The notes: generated by a model not told the origin, from the letters alone. A DNA stretch of 35,687 bases from Nemertoderma westbladi (GCA_032718475.1 JAUCBJ010004389.1:1-35687), one strand, 5' to 3'; positions 20,953 through 31,722 are shown, counted from the first letter of the stretch. Program-made: numbers and translations.

Positions 20953-21627
20953 CTGTTTCGCTTTGTGTCACAAGTGGGTCATATTGTAAAATGTCATCCA
21001 TAATGCTACTCAAATTTTGTTCTGATACATAACAATCATAATAACGAGCATGAGCAATATAGCCTTTAAACACATTCCTGCCACCGCCTTCCCGTTTCCC
21101 TATCAACAGAGTGTTCTTAGTATCTGCTGTACCTCTAGCTGTTGATGGTGTATTAAGCTGCAATATCTGATGTTCAATATTTCCTACTTTCTGACTGTAG
21201 AACATCACCTTTTTGTCCAATGCATTGACTCCAACAGCCACCATAAACCAGTCTCCAATATCTGTAGCATCTGGCATTCTAAGTGTGGGTGATACGCCAT
21301 TTTTAGCATCATATTGTAGGGTTTTAACGTCAGGATATAACCAAACATTTGAACCAATGGCAGCAATATTTCCATATTCAAATATTGGACCATTTATATT
21401 CACCATAGGTTTCACAAAAGCTACCATAGTAAACGTTTCGGTTAGTAACTCTATATCATGTTGTACAGACACATATCCGCTCTGGAAATTCATTGCCTGG
21501 TTCTCAATTCCCGTGGGTCCAAGACCAAATGATGGACTTCCTTTGATGGTCCCATTTTGGATTCCCAACATGTCTCTAGCTCCATATTCTATGTTTAATG
21601 GCCAGTAAGATAAATATTGGCATTGGT
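20953..21627 (-). CDS. LamG/ConA-like module exon (internal, mosaic)
   Basis: The exon is 675 bp (225 codons), from TTACAG|ACCAATG to AACAG|GTTAGT, phase 1-1. The module starts DQCQYLSYWPLNIEYGARD, the same as the terminal exon at 12113-12801. From about VNINGPIFEYGNIAAIG onwards it follows the 15975/33814 type (NVWLYPDVKTLQYDAKNG, LRMPDATD, NALDKKVMF). Its last 20 residues (SEQNLSSIMDDILQYDPLV) are its own. The cysteines in DQCQ and YYDCY are present. The intron before it is a duplicate of that before the terminal exon. Role as for the other modules: extracellular ligand-binding jelly-roll domain, inferred. Confidence 0.9.
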
Positions 21628-22440
21628 CTGTAATGAAACAATAGTCAAGTGTTTGTTGGCTATTTGGCCAGGGCTACTGTATTGTTATTTGTTGCTAACA
21701 AACAACAATAAAGAAGTGAAAGTTACCACCTAGTTCAACCCTATAGTACCGGGCTATAAAATACAGTTACCGTTTTAATACAGTTCTAGTTAGTACAAAT
21801 ACCTAAACTCTACAAATTTTAACGAAAACGTCTGATTTTTTGTTCGTACGTAGATTTCACATAGTCCAAATCAGACCGAAAAAAAAATTTGGAAAAATTT
21901 TACTGGGGTGGTTATTTTGCAGCACCAAAATTATAAGTAGTGAACAATTTTCATAAAATTTGAAAATTACAATTTTCGGCTAATTGTTTTTCAACACAGG
22001 TTTTCTGGGGCGCAAAATCCATTTGTAAATATTTAGAAATAGTCAGATTTCTATAAATGGTTGTTTTAGTCCTCTATGTAGGCAAAAAATGAACAATCAT
22101 GTAACCAGCACTTTTTCAGTTTGAACACAAAATTTTTAATTATCTTATACTGTACGATGCTATAAATTCAGATTTTTAGGTTTTCTGGGGCGCTGATTCT
22201 AATGGAATACATTTCTATTTTACCAGATCATTGCTATTAGTATTCGGTATTCTAGTACTAGTTTCGGCGCAATACGGTAAATTTTGGTGCTAGCACCAAA
22301 TTTCGTACCCATCAACAAAAAGTACAGGTTTGGGATGTCCTGTCCAGTCTGTTTTTATTGATTCCATCGGATTCATGACCCTCAAAAACCCGTACAACGC
22401 TAGAAACACGATGATACTATATATTGATCAATTTGCTTAT
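21628..22440 (-). repeat. Intron flank duplicated at 12802-13625
   Basis: Partner of the duplicated intron described at 12802-13625. This copy lacks the G/C-tract insertion and has a short extra TTCTAGTACTAGTTTCGG segment near 22248. Confidence 0.9.
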
Positions 22441-23060
22441 TTTCAAAAATTAGGTGCTGGCACTAGAATTTTCACCCACCGCCAAAAAATAAAAGTTTGA
22501 AAACTCTTATACAATTTTTACTTATTCCATTGAATTCAGAACCCTCACAAACCCGTATAACGCAAGAAACAAGGTGACACAATCAATTGATATATTGGAT
22601 GGTTTTTTTGCACCCACTCCCGAAAAATACAAGTTTGAGATGTCTAGTTAGATAATTATTTATTCCATTGAATTCAGAACCGCCATAAACCTCTAAAACG
22701 CGAGAAATAAGTTTTCACGTGCAATTTAACTATTGAATGGATTTTCAAATTTCGTGCTTCAATACCTAATTTTGCGCACAGCTCCGAAATATAAACGTTT
22801 CAAACGCCTGGTGCAACTCGTATATGTACCATCGAAACCAGAACCCAAAAAAACCCATATTGCGTAAAAAACGGTTTCAAACAATCAATTTACAAAATTG
22901 ACATTTCAAAATATGGTGCTGGCTCCAAAACTTGGCACCCGCCGAAAAAAAAGTTGGAAATTTCTAAATTAATTTATATGAATTCCATCTAATTTATTGC
23001 AAACACCAAAAAAACCGGTGTAAATCAAAAATAGAGATGTTTCAAATCATATTTCATGAA
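22270..23060. repeat. Degenerate tandem repeat, about 160-bp unit, about five copies
   Basis: Units recur with the order GGTGCTGGCACYA, CACCCRCCGAAAAAA, AAGTTTGAAA, TTATTCCATTGAATTCAGA, ACCCTCAAAAACCCGTATAA and CGCAAGAAACA. Starts are near 22270, 22445, 22605, 22760 and 22917, with increasing decay to the right. The paralogous intron at 13440-13620 has only the first unit, so the array lengthened in this copy or was cut in the other. Confidence 0.75.
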
Positions 23061-23247
23061 ATGTAATTTTCAAAAAACATCTCAAAAAAAAAGTGTCAAA
23101 AGTAATGTTAAATAAAAAATGGTGCTGTAACTAGAAAACTTCCCAATATTTTTGAAAACCGTTTTCACTATTAGGATGACAATAGATTTTTAGGAAAAAT
23201 TTCAAATTCCCCACTGCGTTTGTTCGTTTGTTTGTCAAAACAACCAC

Positions 23248-23300
23248 GGGGGGGGGTCTATTGACCCCCCCCCCCCCCCCCCCCACCCCACCCCCCCCCC
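23248..23300. repeat. G-tract/C-tract perfect hairpin
   Basis: Nine G, then TCTATTGA, then 20 C and further C-rich runs. GGGGGGGGGTC pairs perfectly with GACCCCCCCCC around TATT. It has the same design as 12979-13016. Confidence 0.9.
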
Positions 23301-24240
23301 TGGTTTAATAGGGCTAATAATAAACTAAAGTGTGGCTGAAAGATAACAAAAAGGTTTATCTAAGATGCCTATTATAAAAATAAATATACCTTTAATTACT
23401 TCTGAGATGATTGGATTGGGTTAATATTAGTTAATTAACAGAAAAATAAATTGTAAAATGTATCGTGACAAAATGCATTGGAAATAAATAATAGTGCCTC
23501 AGAAGTATAAATATAAACTAGAAATTACATAGGGTTAAAGCTCTTTACATTTAAAAATTTAAATAGAGACAAGTACATGGTTTTTTAAATGTTTGATAAT
23601 GGACGCGACCTGGTAATTTAGATTTCATATCAAATTAAATTTCATTTCAAATTTTACGCTCAGAACACTCCTTGATCTGTGTTGAATCCACCACGCAAGG
23701 GAAACTGTGAAATTGTCATAAAATTGTAAATTGTCCAATTCAATGACATAGAATGAATGGGTCTTATTTATTTACTTAATGAAATAGAAAGGGACTTATA
23801 TACATAATGAAATGAATGGGACTTACTTATTTACATTTTATATGAATTTTGAAACTTGCAATTTGTATGAAAGATGAAGGGGTAATATGTTTTGTTATTA
23901 TAATATAAAGGTCATGATGATGAACGGGTATAAGTAAATGTGATGAAACGAGGCTAAATTGGATTTCTACTTATTTTAGATTTAGGTGAATATAGTATAT
24001 TAGAATTTGTAAATTTGCCTCGACAGAGGCGTATCTTTGTTCAAAAAAAAGTATATTAGGATGAATGGTTGAATTCGACCCCATAGAAGATTATATATAT
24101 ATATATATATAAGGGAAAAAAATTTATAAAATAGTCCAATAGTCCAAATAGTGAAAATTTCAGATTTTTGTTTTTTTATTTCATCTAGAGCAGAATATGG
24201 TGAGGATTTTAAATCTGAAAACGCATTAGCGAGATCACTT
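23301..24240 (-). other. Intron, no feature recognised
   Basis: AT-rich sequence with small repeats of GAATGGGACTTA-type (about 23755-23830) and an AT dinucleotide run at 24093-24110. No module exon is seen. Confidence 0.5.
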
Positions 24241-24252
24241 TCATTTCTCGAG

Positions 24253-24312
24253 GTATAGAGCTGTATGTCCATTTCTATGTCTGTATAGAGCTGTATGTCC
24301 ATTTCTATGTCT
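24253..24312 (+). repeat. 30-bp perfect tandem duplication
   Basis: GTATAGAGCTGTATGTCCAT followed by TTCTATGTCT is repeated twice with a period of exactly 30 bp. Confidence 0.95.
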
Positions 24313-24520
24313 GCATTAAAATCAAGTTTGTTTATCTCTCTATCTCATCTAGTTTTTACTTCGTCTGTCTGTCTGTCTGACTGTCCGTCAAAATAATCTA
24401 TCCCTTTGTCTATTTGTATATAAGTGACAATTATTATTACACATACCCAGTTTCATGAAATTTTATCGCGAAGTCTATGTCCAAATGAGTAATTTTTGTA
24501 TAAAAACATATGTTTCAGCG

Positions 24521-24534
24521 GTTGCCATGGTAAC
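24521..24534. promoter_or_regulatory. RFX X-box-like palindrome GTTGCCATGGTAAC
   Basis: It matches the RFX-family consensus GTNRCC-N0-3-RGYAAC exactly. A second match, GTTGCCAAGGTAAC, is at 24667-24680, and a broken one starts at 24824. They lie inside a repeat in an intron, so binding in vivo is only a possibility. Confidence 0.35.
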
Positions 24535-25050
24535 TGCAAAATAGAACAATGAAATTTGAACGCAGAATAAGTTATATAGTGGGGTTAGGGGTTGGTCCCA
24601 AGTCATAACACCTTGTCCTTAGGCTTCAATTTTACATTTTATAAATTTTAACATCTGTTTAGCCCGGTTGCCAAGGTAACTGGATTTTTCTATTTAACCT
24701 CAATCGGCTCTGCTATGGACCTTATAGTTGTGTTGAGAAACCCCAAGTTTATATCTATTATAGTTTTCCTACAAATAGAGTTATAAATATTGCCTTGAAA
24801 TACATAGACTTTTTTCTAAGTCCGTTGCCATGGAATCCAGATTTTTCCCAAATATGAGACCCATCCCACAAGATGCGTATGATGAGTAATATATACATGC
24901 AAAATTTCAGGGCATTTTAAAGGCTAGTTTTTTCTGCAATAAAAAAACCAAATCTGCTCCATACAAGTAAAAGGGCCCACTATGAATACACCATCTCAGC
25001 TAAGAAAAATCTTTCTTAGCGAAAGTAGTTGATTTTCCTTAGCTTCGTGG

Positions 25051-25087
25051 ATCCCCATAAGTGTCCTATTTGGACACCTATGGGGAT
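25051..25087. repeat. Strong hairpin, 16-bp stem, 5-base loop
   Basis: ATCCCCATAAGTGTCC and GGACACCTATGGGGAT pair at 15 of 16 positions around TATTT. It is probably a structural part of the surrounding repeat and not a terminator. Confidence 0.8.
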
Positions 25088-25455
25088 ATAAGAGACAGAC
25101 AGATGAACAAACAGGAAGACCGACAATATAAAACTGAAATAATAAAACATAAAAACTGAAATGAAATCAGCCACCTCGAAAACCCCAATAACGAAATTTT
25201 AGTGAGCTGGCGTGCTTCCTTTATGTCTATTTATCAGGTTATATTTATATAAAATCTGCACCTTGTATGTCCGCAATTTACGTCCTCATGGCCTCTTATC
25301 TGTTAATATTATCATCTGCTGCCACTGTGCTCAATCCTACTGTACTTTTCTAACCGTTGGCATTGACCTCTCATCCCCTTAACCGGCTGAACAATCCTCA
25401 TGTTGTGCCATCTTGTATAACGATAGACCTAAGTTTCTGAATTATTTATACTAAC

Positions 25456-26109
25456 CTGTTGAAGATTGTATATGAAATTGTAAAATATCATCAACATTGC
25501 CGATATCTGGTAGATAACAATGATAATAGCGAACATGAGCAATGTATCCTTTAAACCCATATTGTCCAATTTCCTGTTTTCCTATCAAGAGAGTGTTATT
25601 AGTATTTGCTGTACCTCTAGCTGTTGATGGTGTATCAAACTCCAATATCTTATGTTCAACATTTCCTACTTTCTGACTGTAGAACATCACCTTTTTATGT
25701 ATTGCATTGACTCCTACAGCCACCATATACCAATCTCCAATATCTGTAGCATCTCGCATTCTAAGCCCAGGAGATACTCCATTTAGAGCATTATAGTATA
25801 GGGTTTTTCCATCAGGGTGTAACCAAAAGTTCGAACCAACAGCAGCTTTATTTCCAAATTCAAATATCACACCATATATATTAATCATAGGTTTTATAAG
25901 AACTACCAGAGTAAACGTTTCAGTTAGTAACTCTACACCGTGTTGAACTGAAACATATCCACTATGGAAATTCATTACCTGGTTATCAACTCCCGATGGT
26001 CCTGGTCCAAATGACGGGCCTCCTTTTATAGTTCCATTTTGATTTCCCATCATGTCCTTCGCTCCATACTCTCTGTATAAAGGCCAGTGCGCTACTAGTT
26101 GAGATTCAT
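25456..26109 (-). CDS. LamG/ConA-like module exon (internal, lacks N-terminal Cys)
   Basis: The exon is 654 bp (218 codons), from TTGCAG|ATGAATC to AACAG|GTTAGT, phase 1-1. It encodes DESQLVAHWPLYREYGAKD, NGTIKGGPSFGPGPSG, TFTLVVLIKPMINIYG, NFWLHPDGKTLYYNALNG, LRMRDATDIGDWYMVAVG, KVMFYSQKVG, TPSTARGTANTNNTLLIGKQ and RYYHCYLPDIG, ending IQSSTG. It is nearest to the terminal module at 12113. The DQCQ cysteine of the other modules is Ser here while the YYHCY cysteine is kept, so the usual disulfide cannot form. The GGGRN loop of the other copies is replaced by a shorter GQYG. Frame and splice sites are intact, so the exon is probably used. Confidence 0.88.
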
Positions 26110-27160
26110 CTGCAATAAAGTCCAACTATGTATAGTGTCCTACCTTATTATGTTGTATTTTCTAAAAATTATAAATTAAAGCAAATTATTTAATTAATTT
26201 AAATTTAATACTTTGTCGTCATATTTGAATATATTTGATTCATTTTATTTTATATATTATCTTTTTTTATCTAGTAGTGTCTGTGGCAAACTATTGATTG
26301 TGGTAAACTATTGGTGTTTGTGGCAAACTATTGTTGTTTATGGCAAACTATTGGCATTTGTAATATACTAGTAGTGGGAAACTAAGAGCAACAATAGTGC
26401 CTTTGGAAAAAAATTTATGTTCATATAAAGGAAAAAAGACAACATTTAAATTTCTGCACAACAACTAACACCATGGTTAAAGTAATAATGAAGTAGAATT
26501 GAAACAATGTGCCACTGTGCCAGTTCTATTTATACAGACGCTAGTCAATGTGTTGTGTATTAACATCAACATGAACATGAACATGAATAATGTATCAACA
26601 TGAATAATGGTAGAGTTGGTACAGTATATTGCTCATTACAACTCAACGCAATTTACAACACAATGCCGGGAAAATCTTTGGATAGTCAATAATGGTTGAA
26701 AGGACTGTTCAACATTGAGAGTTAGAAAGGCTGCCTAGCCCCTATTGCATTCAATGAAATAGCCAAGAGATGGGAGGAGCCATTGTGTTACAATGTTACA
26801 ATTTTGTAATATGTCATAATGTTACAATTTTGTAATATATAATATTCTTTGCAAAATTCAATCCGCCAATGCAATCTAAATCTGTATCAGTTCGGGCTTT
26901 ATAAGTAACAACAGTTGTAAAATGGTTGTTAAGAGCTGGCGGCAAATCCTTAAGGATTTGTAATGGTCTTAATAGGATCACCTTCCCGATAGTTATTTTT
27001 GGGGATGAAAGCTTATTTAACTTATTCATTTAAGTAATTTATTACCATTTATTATTATGAAATGGGAATCATTTATTATGATCCATGTCTTACACATATT
27101 AGTGTTTTCCTCACATTTTTGTGAATAATAGTCCTTTTCAGAGGTATGGAGAAGTGATGT
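26110..27160 (-). other. Intron with a short 24-bp repeat
   Basis: AT-rich. At 26281-26365 about four units of TGTGGCAAACTATTG-type (about 24 bp) occur in tandem, and near 26565-26610 there is an ACATGA repeat. No module exon or other gene is seen. Confidence 0.6.
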
Positions 27161-27201
27161 CTACTACTATTACTACCGGCATGCTGCATTACAGCTGCAT
27201 T
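27161..27201 (-). mobile_element. LINE 3'-end remnant (about 40 bp)
   Basis: CTACTACTATTACTA followed by CCGGCATGCTGCATTACAGC matches the 3' ends of the LINEs at 6971 and 18901, including the tail and most of the terminal hairpin. It is very short, so it is either an extreme 5' truncation or a shared 3' end from a SINE-like partner. Confidence 0.6.
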
Positions 27202-27513
27202 AATATATATATTATATATATATATATATAATAGTAATAATTAGATGCAATAATATCACAGAAACACAACGGCGTTTACAGAAGTCATTAAGATGCTAAA
27301 ATAGCTGAGATATTGGTTCTTTTTAAAAATTATTCAAAATTTGAAAACGATCTGTGATTGGCCGTGACGTCACTGTATGCCTTGGAATCCCATTGATATC
27401 AACATTCAGATACCTAATAATATCTTTGTGTAAATTAGGCAGTTTGTTAGGCAGTGGCTGCTACATTAGTACAGTACAGCAGTCACCGGTACAAGCACTG
27501 CAGCACTGTATAC

Positions 27514-28016
27514 TAGGGTGGTGCGTTTTTTACTTTTTTTCGATTTCATTGTTCTACCGGTGCACAAAAGTTGCAAAATGGTAAAAAAATAAGGCATAAA
27601 AAATTTATTTAAATTTCGTCTATATCTTCACGGTTGAAAATTTGATGATATTTATAACAATATAACACATTGAAAATTTATAACAATATAACACATTTGG
27701 TCATGTGCCTGTGGCAATAGTTCCCTTTATCCAAAAATTAAAATTTTGGTATCTAACTAAGTTTGGACCCATTTGATGACATTTGATGCAGGCAGGAAGT
27801 TCTTTTTTGAGTCATTGATCTTTCATCAATGTGTTATATTGTTATAAATTTCATTACAGTACATCGCCATGGCACAAAATTACAACCCTCTTGGGATCCG
27901 TGAAGTTATAGACAAAATTTAAAGAAATTTTTTTGCCTTATTTTTTTACCATATGGCAACTTTTGTGCACCGGTAGAACAATGAAATCGAAAAAAAGTAA
28001 AAAACGCACCACCCTA
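27514..28016. mobile_element. hAT-like MITE (503 bp) nested in the foldback arm
   Basis: The ends are TAGGGTGGTGCGTTTTTTAC and its reverse complement. The inverted repeats run for about 130 bp with few mismatches and include TTCTACCGGTGCACAAAAG. The left flank is CTGTATAC and the right flank CGTATAC, an 8-bp duplication with one base lost on the right. The opposite arm of the host element (about 30637-30652) shows the unoccupied site, TATACAGTG in reverse. The YARNG-type end (TAGGG) and 8-bp duplication fit the hAT superfamily. No transposase. Confidence 0.85.
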
Positions 28017-28059
28017 CGTATACTTGTTTATTTATACGGCACACGGAGAGTACTCGGGA

Positions 28060-28455
28060 TAACGAAAAGGAGGAGCGAATATGGTGCTGGAAGCCGGAAC
28101 AATGGCAAGGAGGAGCGAATGTGGCAAATGGGGGGTACCTGGAACAACAATGAGGAGGAGCGAATACGGTGTACAGCGAACCGGGGGTACCCAGAACAAT
28201 GACGAGGAGGAGCGAATATGGTTTACAGCGAACAGGGGGTACCCGGAACAACGACGAGGAGGAACGAATATGGTGTACAGCGAACAGGGGGTACCCGAAA
28301 CAACGACAAGGAGGAGCAAATACGGTGTACAGTGTACAGGGGGTACCCGGAACAACGACGAGGAGGAGCGAATACGGTGTACAGTGAACGGGGGGTACCC
28401 GGAACAACGACAAGGAGGAGCGAATACGGTGTACAGCGAATGGGGGGTACCCTGG
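28060..28455 (+). repeat. 52-bp minisatellite in foldback left arm, about 7-8 units
   Basis: The 52-bp unit contains GAGGAGGAGCGAATACGGTG, TACAGCGAAC, GGGGGTACCC and GGAACAACGA. Because 52 is not a multiple of three, each unit shifts frame and all three frames stay open in turn, producing several overlapping spurious frames on both strands. Confidence 0.95.
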
Positions 28456-28490
28456 GCCGGAACGACCATGCCATGAGAATGTCCCAACTT

Positions 28491-28690
28491 TAATTGTCCT
28501 GACTTTAATTTGAATCTTTTTTTATATCCTATTTTTAAGTTGAATCTTTTTTTATATCCTATATAGGCCTTTAATCTTTTTTCTTTAGTTTGAAACATTT
28601 TATTTTATTCGACTTTAATTTAAAACTTTTTATATTTCCTATTTTAGTTTGAAACTTTTTCTTTTTTTCGCTTTAGTGTGGAATTTTTTT
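28491..28690 (+). repeat. T-rich degenerate repeat (TTTAATTTGAATCTTTTT type)
   Basis: About five loose units of roughly 40 bp with CTTTAATTTGAAxCTTTTT and ATATCCTAT. The strand is strongly asymmetric (T over A). Confidence 0.7.
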
Positions 28691-29145
28691 CATCACCAAT
28701 AAAAAAAATGAAAACTAAATTGACCTAAATCAGCCACCGTAGCATTCTGGTATTGAAATGTTTTGTTTTGAAAGTACAAATATAAAAGTCTGGAAGATTG
28801 TTTGTTTTAATTTTTTAGTCAGTCTGTCCCACCAACCCACCGTCCCATCCAAGGCATATTATATACTACGCCTTGGCATATAGTACACGTCTTGGTCCTA
28901 TCCCCATCCCAATCCCACGAACATCTGTTTCATCATATCTCATAGAGGTAGATATACTGTAGGACTTGGAAACAAGGGGGGGCAGTTGGCGCGTATTACA
29001 GTAACAACAAAACAATAGACGAAAGTCAATAGGCTACGGTTACAGTTATATTTGATAGCATCGAAGTTAAAAGAAAGAAAAAGTTAAAGTTGCACATCCA
29101 TTAAAATATCATACGACAGTTTACAGTAGATCAAAACGGCCTGAC

Positions 29146-29244
29146 ATTAAGATTAAAATGAAGAATACGTAAAATCAACACATAATTTTTATTTTATTAA
29201 GATTAAAATGAAGAATACGTAAAATCAACACAATTTTTATTTTA
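29146..29244 (+). repeat. 50-bp tandem duplication
   Basis: Two copies, at 29146 and 29196, of a segment starting ATTAAGATTAAAATGAAGAA. They differ by a 2-base indel. Confidence 0.95.
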
Positions 29245-30474
29245 TATCAATAGACATGCTCCCTGTAAAACACGCAATAGCGACCGACCTATACCGAGTA
29301 GCCAAGCTATAACAATCCAGTGCAGAGGTAAACTGAGCTAAAAACCGTCCTATAACAATCCAATAAAGAGCTATTTATGATCTATACCATGCTAATATAA
29401 TACAGGCATAGCCTATATGAATATACCTAGCTATTCTGGCGCTTAGAAGGATAATCAAATAGTTATCGACAAAGAGAGACGTGCGTGTAATTGTTACTAT
29501 CTTTGTTGACTTCTTAATCTTTGTTAACTTCTTCTACCTCAACACAGATAACTTTACTTTACTTTGTACAGTAAACTTTGCTATATGTAAAGTACAACAC
29601 CAGGGGGGGTGGTCTTTCGACGCAATCAAAGGGTTACCAGGGAAAGTCGACGCAATAACGGATGCTTACTCCCAAAAATAAAAGTCTAACCGATTTTATT
29701 GACTTTCGTTATTGTACTAGGCATATATCAATCCATATACTCTGATTGTATACAAATTAAGGCTAAAAATAGATTCACCACCGTTGATACCGGTCAGCTG
29801 GAACCCATAATTGTCCAATATAGCGCAGTTAGTGAGAGTGAAAGAATAATAGCCATTATCAGTAATCTGTTCAACCCTGTCAGTCAGTGGACAAGACAAC
29901 AATCAATAGACATTGAACACTAATTTTATAAACAAATATTGCGAAAACATAATTTAAATTAATTTGAAAAGGGTTAGAATAAATAATCCATAAACATTCA
30001 ATGACTCTGAAATGTGCATTCAGAATTATTCAGTTTATCTATAGTCTATACATTATAATCCAAACGTTCAAGCAACTGGTAGAATTACACTAAATCCAAT
30101 AGGTAGTATCAATACTCAAATGTGGGCAGTCTGAGCAGTTGGGATAGGATAACTCGTGGAGCCCTAATGGCAATTTCATGTCTCTATGCTGAATGCTTTC
30201 TAGTAAGATAGTTTAACGAACTCTATTAGGCAACCAAATATCATTCATTGTTCAGTTGTTTCTAACAGCGCTTTGCAGCAATACATCAGTGACTATGTCG
30301 CCACTAGTTCCAGTATCATTGTTGTTAGCATTTTGTCGAATCACGCACTCATCCTCAGATCTCCTTGACTGTAAACATCTGATACGGCCCATACAAGATC
30401 ATGCTCCTCATGCCTGAACCCACAAGGTCATATCTATGTATACTTACATCATTTTCTTCCTTTCTCAGTACCGT

Positions 30475-30640
30475 CAAAGTAGGCTTATTGGGCGTTCTGG
30501 CTCTGGGTACCCCCCTTTTGCTGTATTCGCCCCTTGCTGTTGTTCTGGCTACCACCCCCCCCCCCCCCCCCCATTCGTCATATTAACTCATCCTTGCTGT
30601 TGTCCTGGGTACTCTCCATTGGCCATATAAATAAGCAAGT
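30475..30640 (-). repeat. Right-arm copies of the 52-bp unit, with 18-C run
   Basis: On the minus strand this reads as two to three decayed units of the 28060 minisatellite (GGGGTACCCAG, GAACAACAGCAAGG, GCGAATAC). A run of 18 C (30555-30572, plus) sits inside, which is expansion of the unit's own GGGGG block. Confidence 0.8.
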
Positions 30641-30999
30641 ATACAGTGCTGCAGTGCTTGTACCAGTGACTGCTGCACTGTACTAATGTAGCAGCAACTG
30701 CCTAACAAACTGCCTAATTTACACCAAGATAGTATTAGGTATCTGAATGTTGATATCAATGGGATTCCCAAGGTGTAAAGTGACGTCACAACCAATCAGA
30801 GATCGTTTTTAAATTTTGAATAATTTTTAAACTGAAAACACCAATATCTCTGCTATTTTAGCATCTTATTGAATTCTGTAAACGCCATTATGTTTCTGTG
30901 ATATCTAATTGTGGCATCTAATTAATCTGGTTTTGAATTTGAGTCGTGAACCCCATTATATAATATACTGTAATATAAATTCTACCACTATTTTCAAAC

Positions 31000-31668
31000 C
31001 TGTGTTTGTCTCTTCCTGCATCTCAGTCTCTGTAATTTCATCATAAAATAATTCCATGTCAATGTGTGAAAGATAACAACCATAATAGCGAACATGAGAA
31101 AGGTATCCTTGAAAGGCAACCCCACCATATTCTCGTCTTCCTAAGTTGAGAGTGTTCTTAGTATCGGCTGTACCTCTAGCTGTTGATGGTGTATCAAACT
31201 CCATCTTCTGATGTTCAACATTTCCTACTTTCCGACTATACAACATCACCTTTTTGTCCAATGCATTGACACAAACAGCCACCATATACCATTCCTTTCT
31301 TGCTGCTGCATTAAGCATCGGCAACATAGGAGATATCCCATTCCTAGCATCATAGTACAGGGCTGTTCCTCCAACATATAACCACAAATTGGTACCTATG
31401 GCTAATGGATGTCCATATTCAAATATTGCACCATTTCCCATAGGTTTCACAAAAGCTAACATAGTAAATGTCTCTGTTAGTAACTCTATGCCATGTTGAA
31501 CTGAAACATATCCACTACGGAAATTCATTGCTTGGTTATCAACTCCTGATGGCCCTGGAACAAATGATGGACTTCCTTTTGTGATCCCATTTTGGTATCC
31601 CATCTTGTCATTGGCTCCATATCCTATGTTCAATGGCCAGTAAGCGTCAACATTAACATGACAATCAT
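31000..31668 (-). CDS. LamG/ConA-like module exon (internal, most diverged)
   Basis: The exon is 669 bp (223 codons), from ATTACAG|ATGATTG to ACACAG|GTTTGA, phase 1-1. The donor is weaker than the GTTAGT of the other copies. It encodes DCHVNVDAYWPLNIGYGAND, NGITKGSPSFVPGPSG, TFTMLAFVKPMGNGAIFEYG, NLWLYVGGTALYYDARNG, MLPMLNAAARKEWYMVAVC, KVMLYSRKVG, TPSTARGTADT, LGRREYGGVAFQGYLSHV and RYYGCYLSHID, ending QEETNTG. The two usual cysteines are present. There is one extra Cys where others have AVGVNA (AVCVNA), and the DATDIGDW segment is replaced. It is the most distinct of the six but intact. Confidence 0.88.
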
Positions 31669-31722
31669 CTGTAATGGATATAAATGTATCTTATTGATTA
31701 TACATTGAAGAAACCCAGGCAT

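Larger units (their letters stand above)
24359..25130. mobile_element. Degenerate inverted-repeat element with GTTGCC/GGTAAC motifs
   Basis: The left end is a CGTCTGTCTGTCTGTCTGAC run (about 24362). The right end carries the complementary GAGACAGACAGATGAAC...GACCGAC (about 25091-25125). Between them are three spaced GTTGCC-type motifs (24521, 24667 and 24824) and, just inside the right end, two hairpins: CTAAGAAA/TTTCTTAG near 25000-25021 and the 16-bp stem at 25051-25087. No coding capacity is seen. This is an old non-autonomous repeat by structure; the family is unknown. Confidence 0.5.
27238..30924. mobile_element. Foldback-type element with tandem repeats in its inverted arms
   Basis: Outer arms 27238-27513 and 30640-30924 are inverted copies over about 260 bp (start TAATTAGATGC; both contain ATCACAGAAACA, GATGCTAAAATAGC, TGACGTCA and GATATCAACATTCAGA). 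The pairing continues past the nested MITE. After 28017 the left arm has TTATTTATACGG, GGAGAGTAC and then a 52-bp minisatellite; the right arm, read reversed, has the same boundary and two to three of the same units (30475-30640). The middle, about 28490-30450, is unique with no recognisable transposase. This layout resembles Foldback/Galileo-like elements, but membership is inferred. No target duplication was identified. Confidence 0.7.

Noticed and set aside
28032-28598. Overlapping 70-190 codon frames on both strands
   Set aside because: They are products of the 52-bp minisatellite, which keeps every frame open; there is no domain.
29590-29680. WSFDAIKGLPGKVDAI, faintly like a hemopexin repeat boundary
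   Set aside because: Only about 16 residues, no further repeat in any frame and no splice context; probably chance or an unrecognisable remnant.
30440-30470. Good-looking splice signals (minus GTAAGT donor, plus TTTCTCAG acceptor)
   Set aside because: They sit in the foldback element next to minisatellite units with no supporting exon on either strand.
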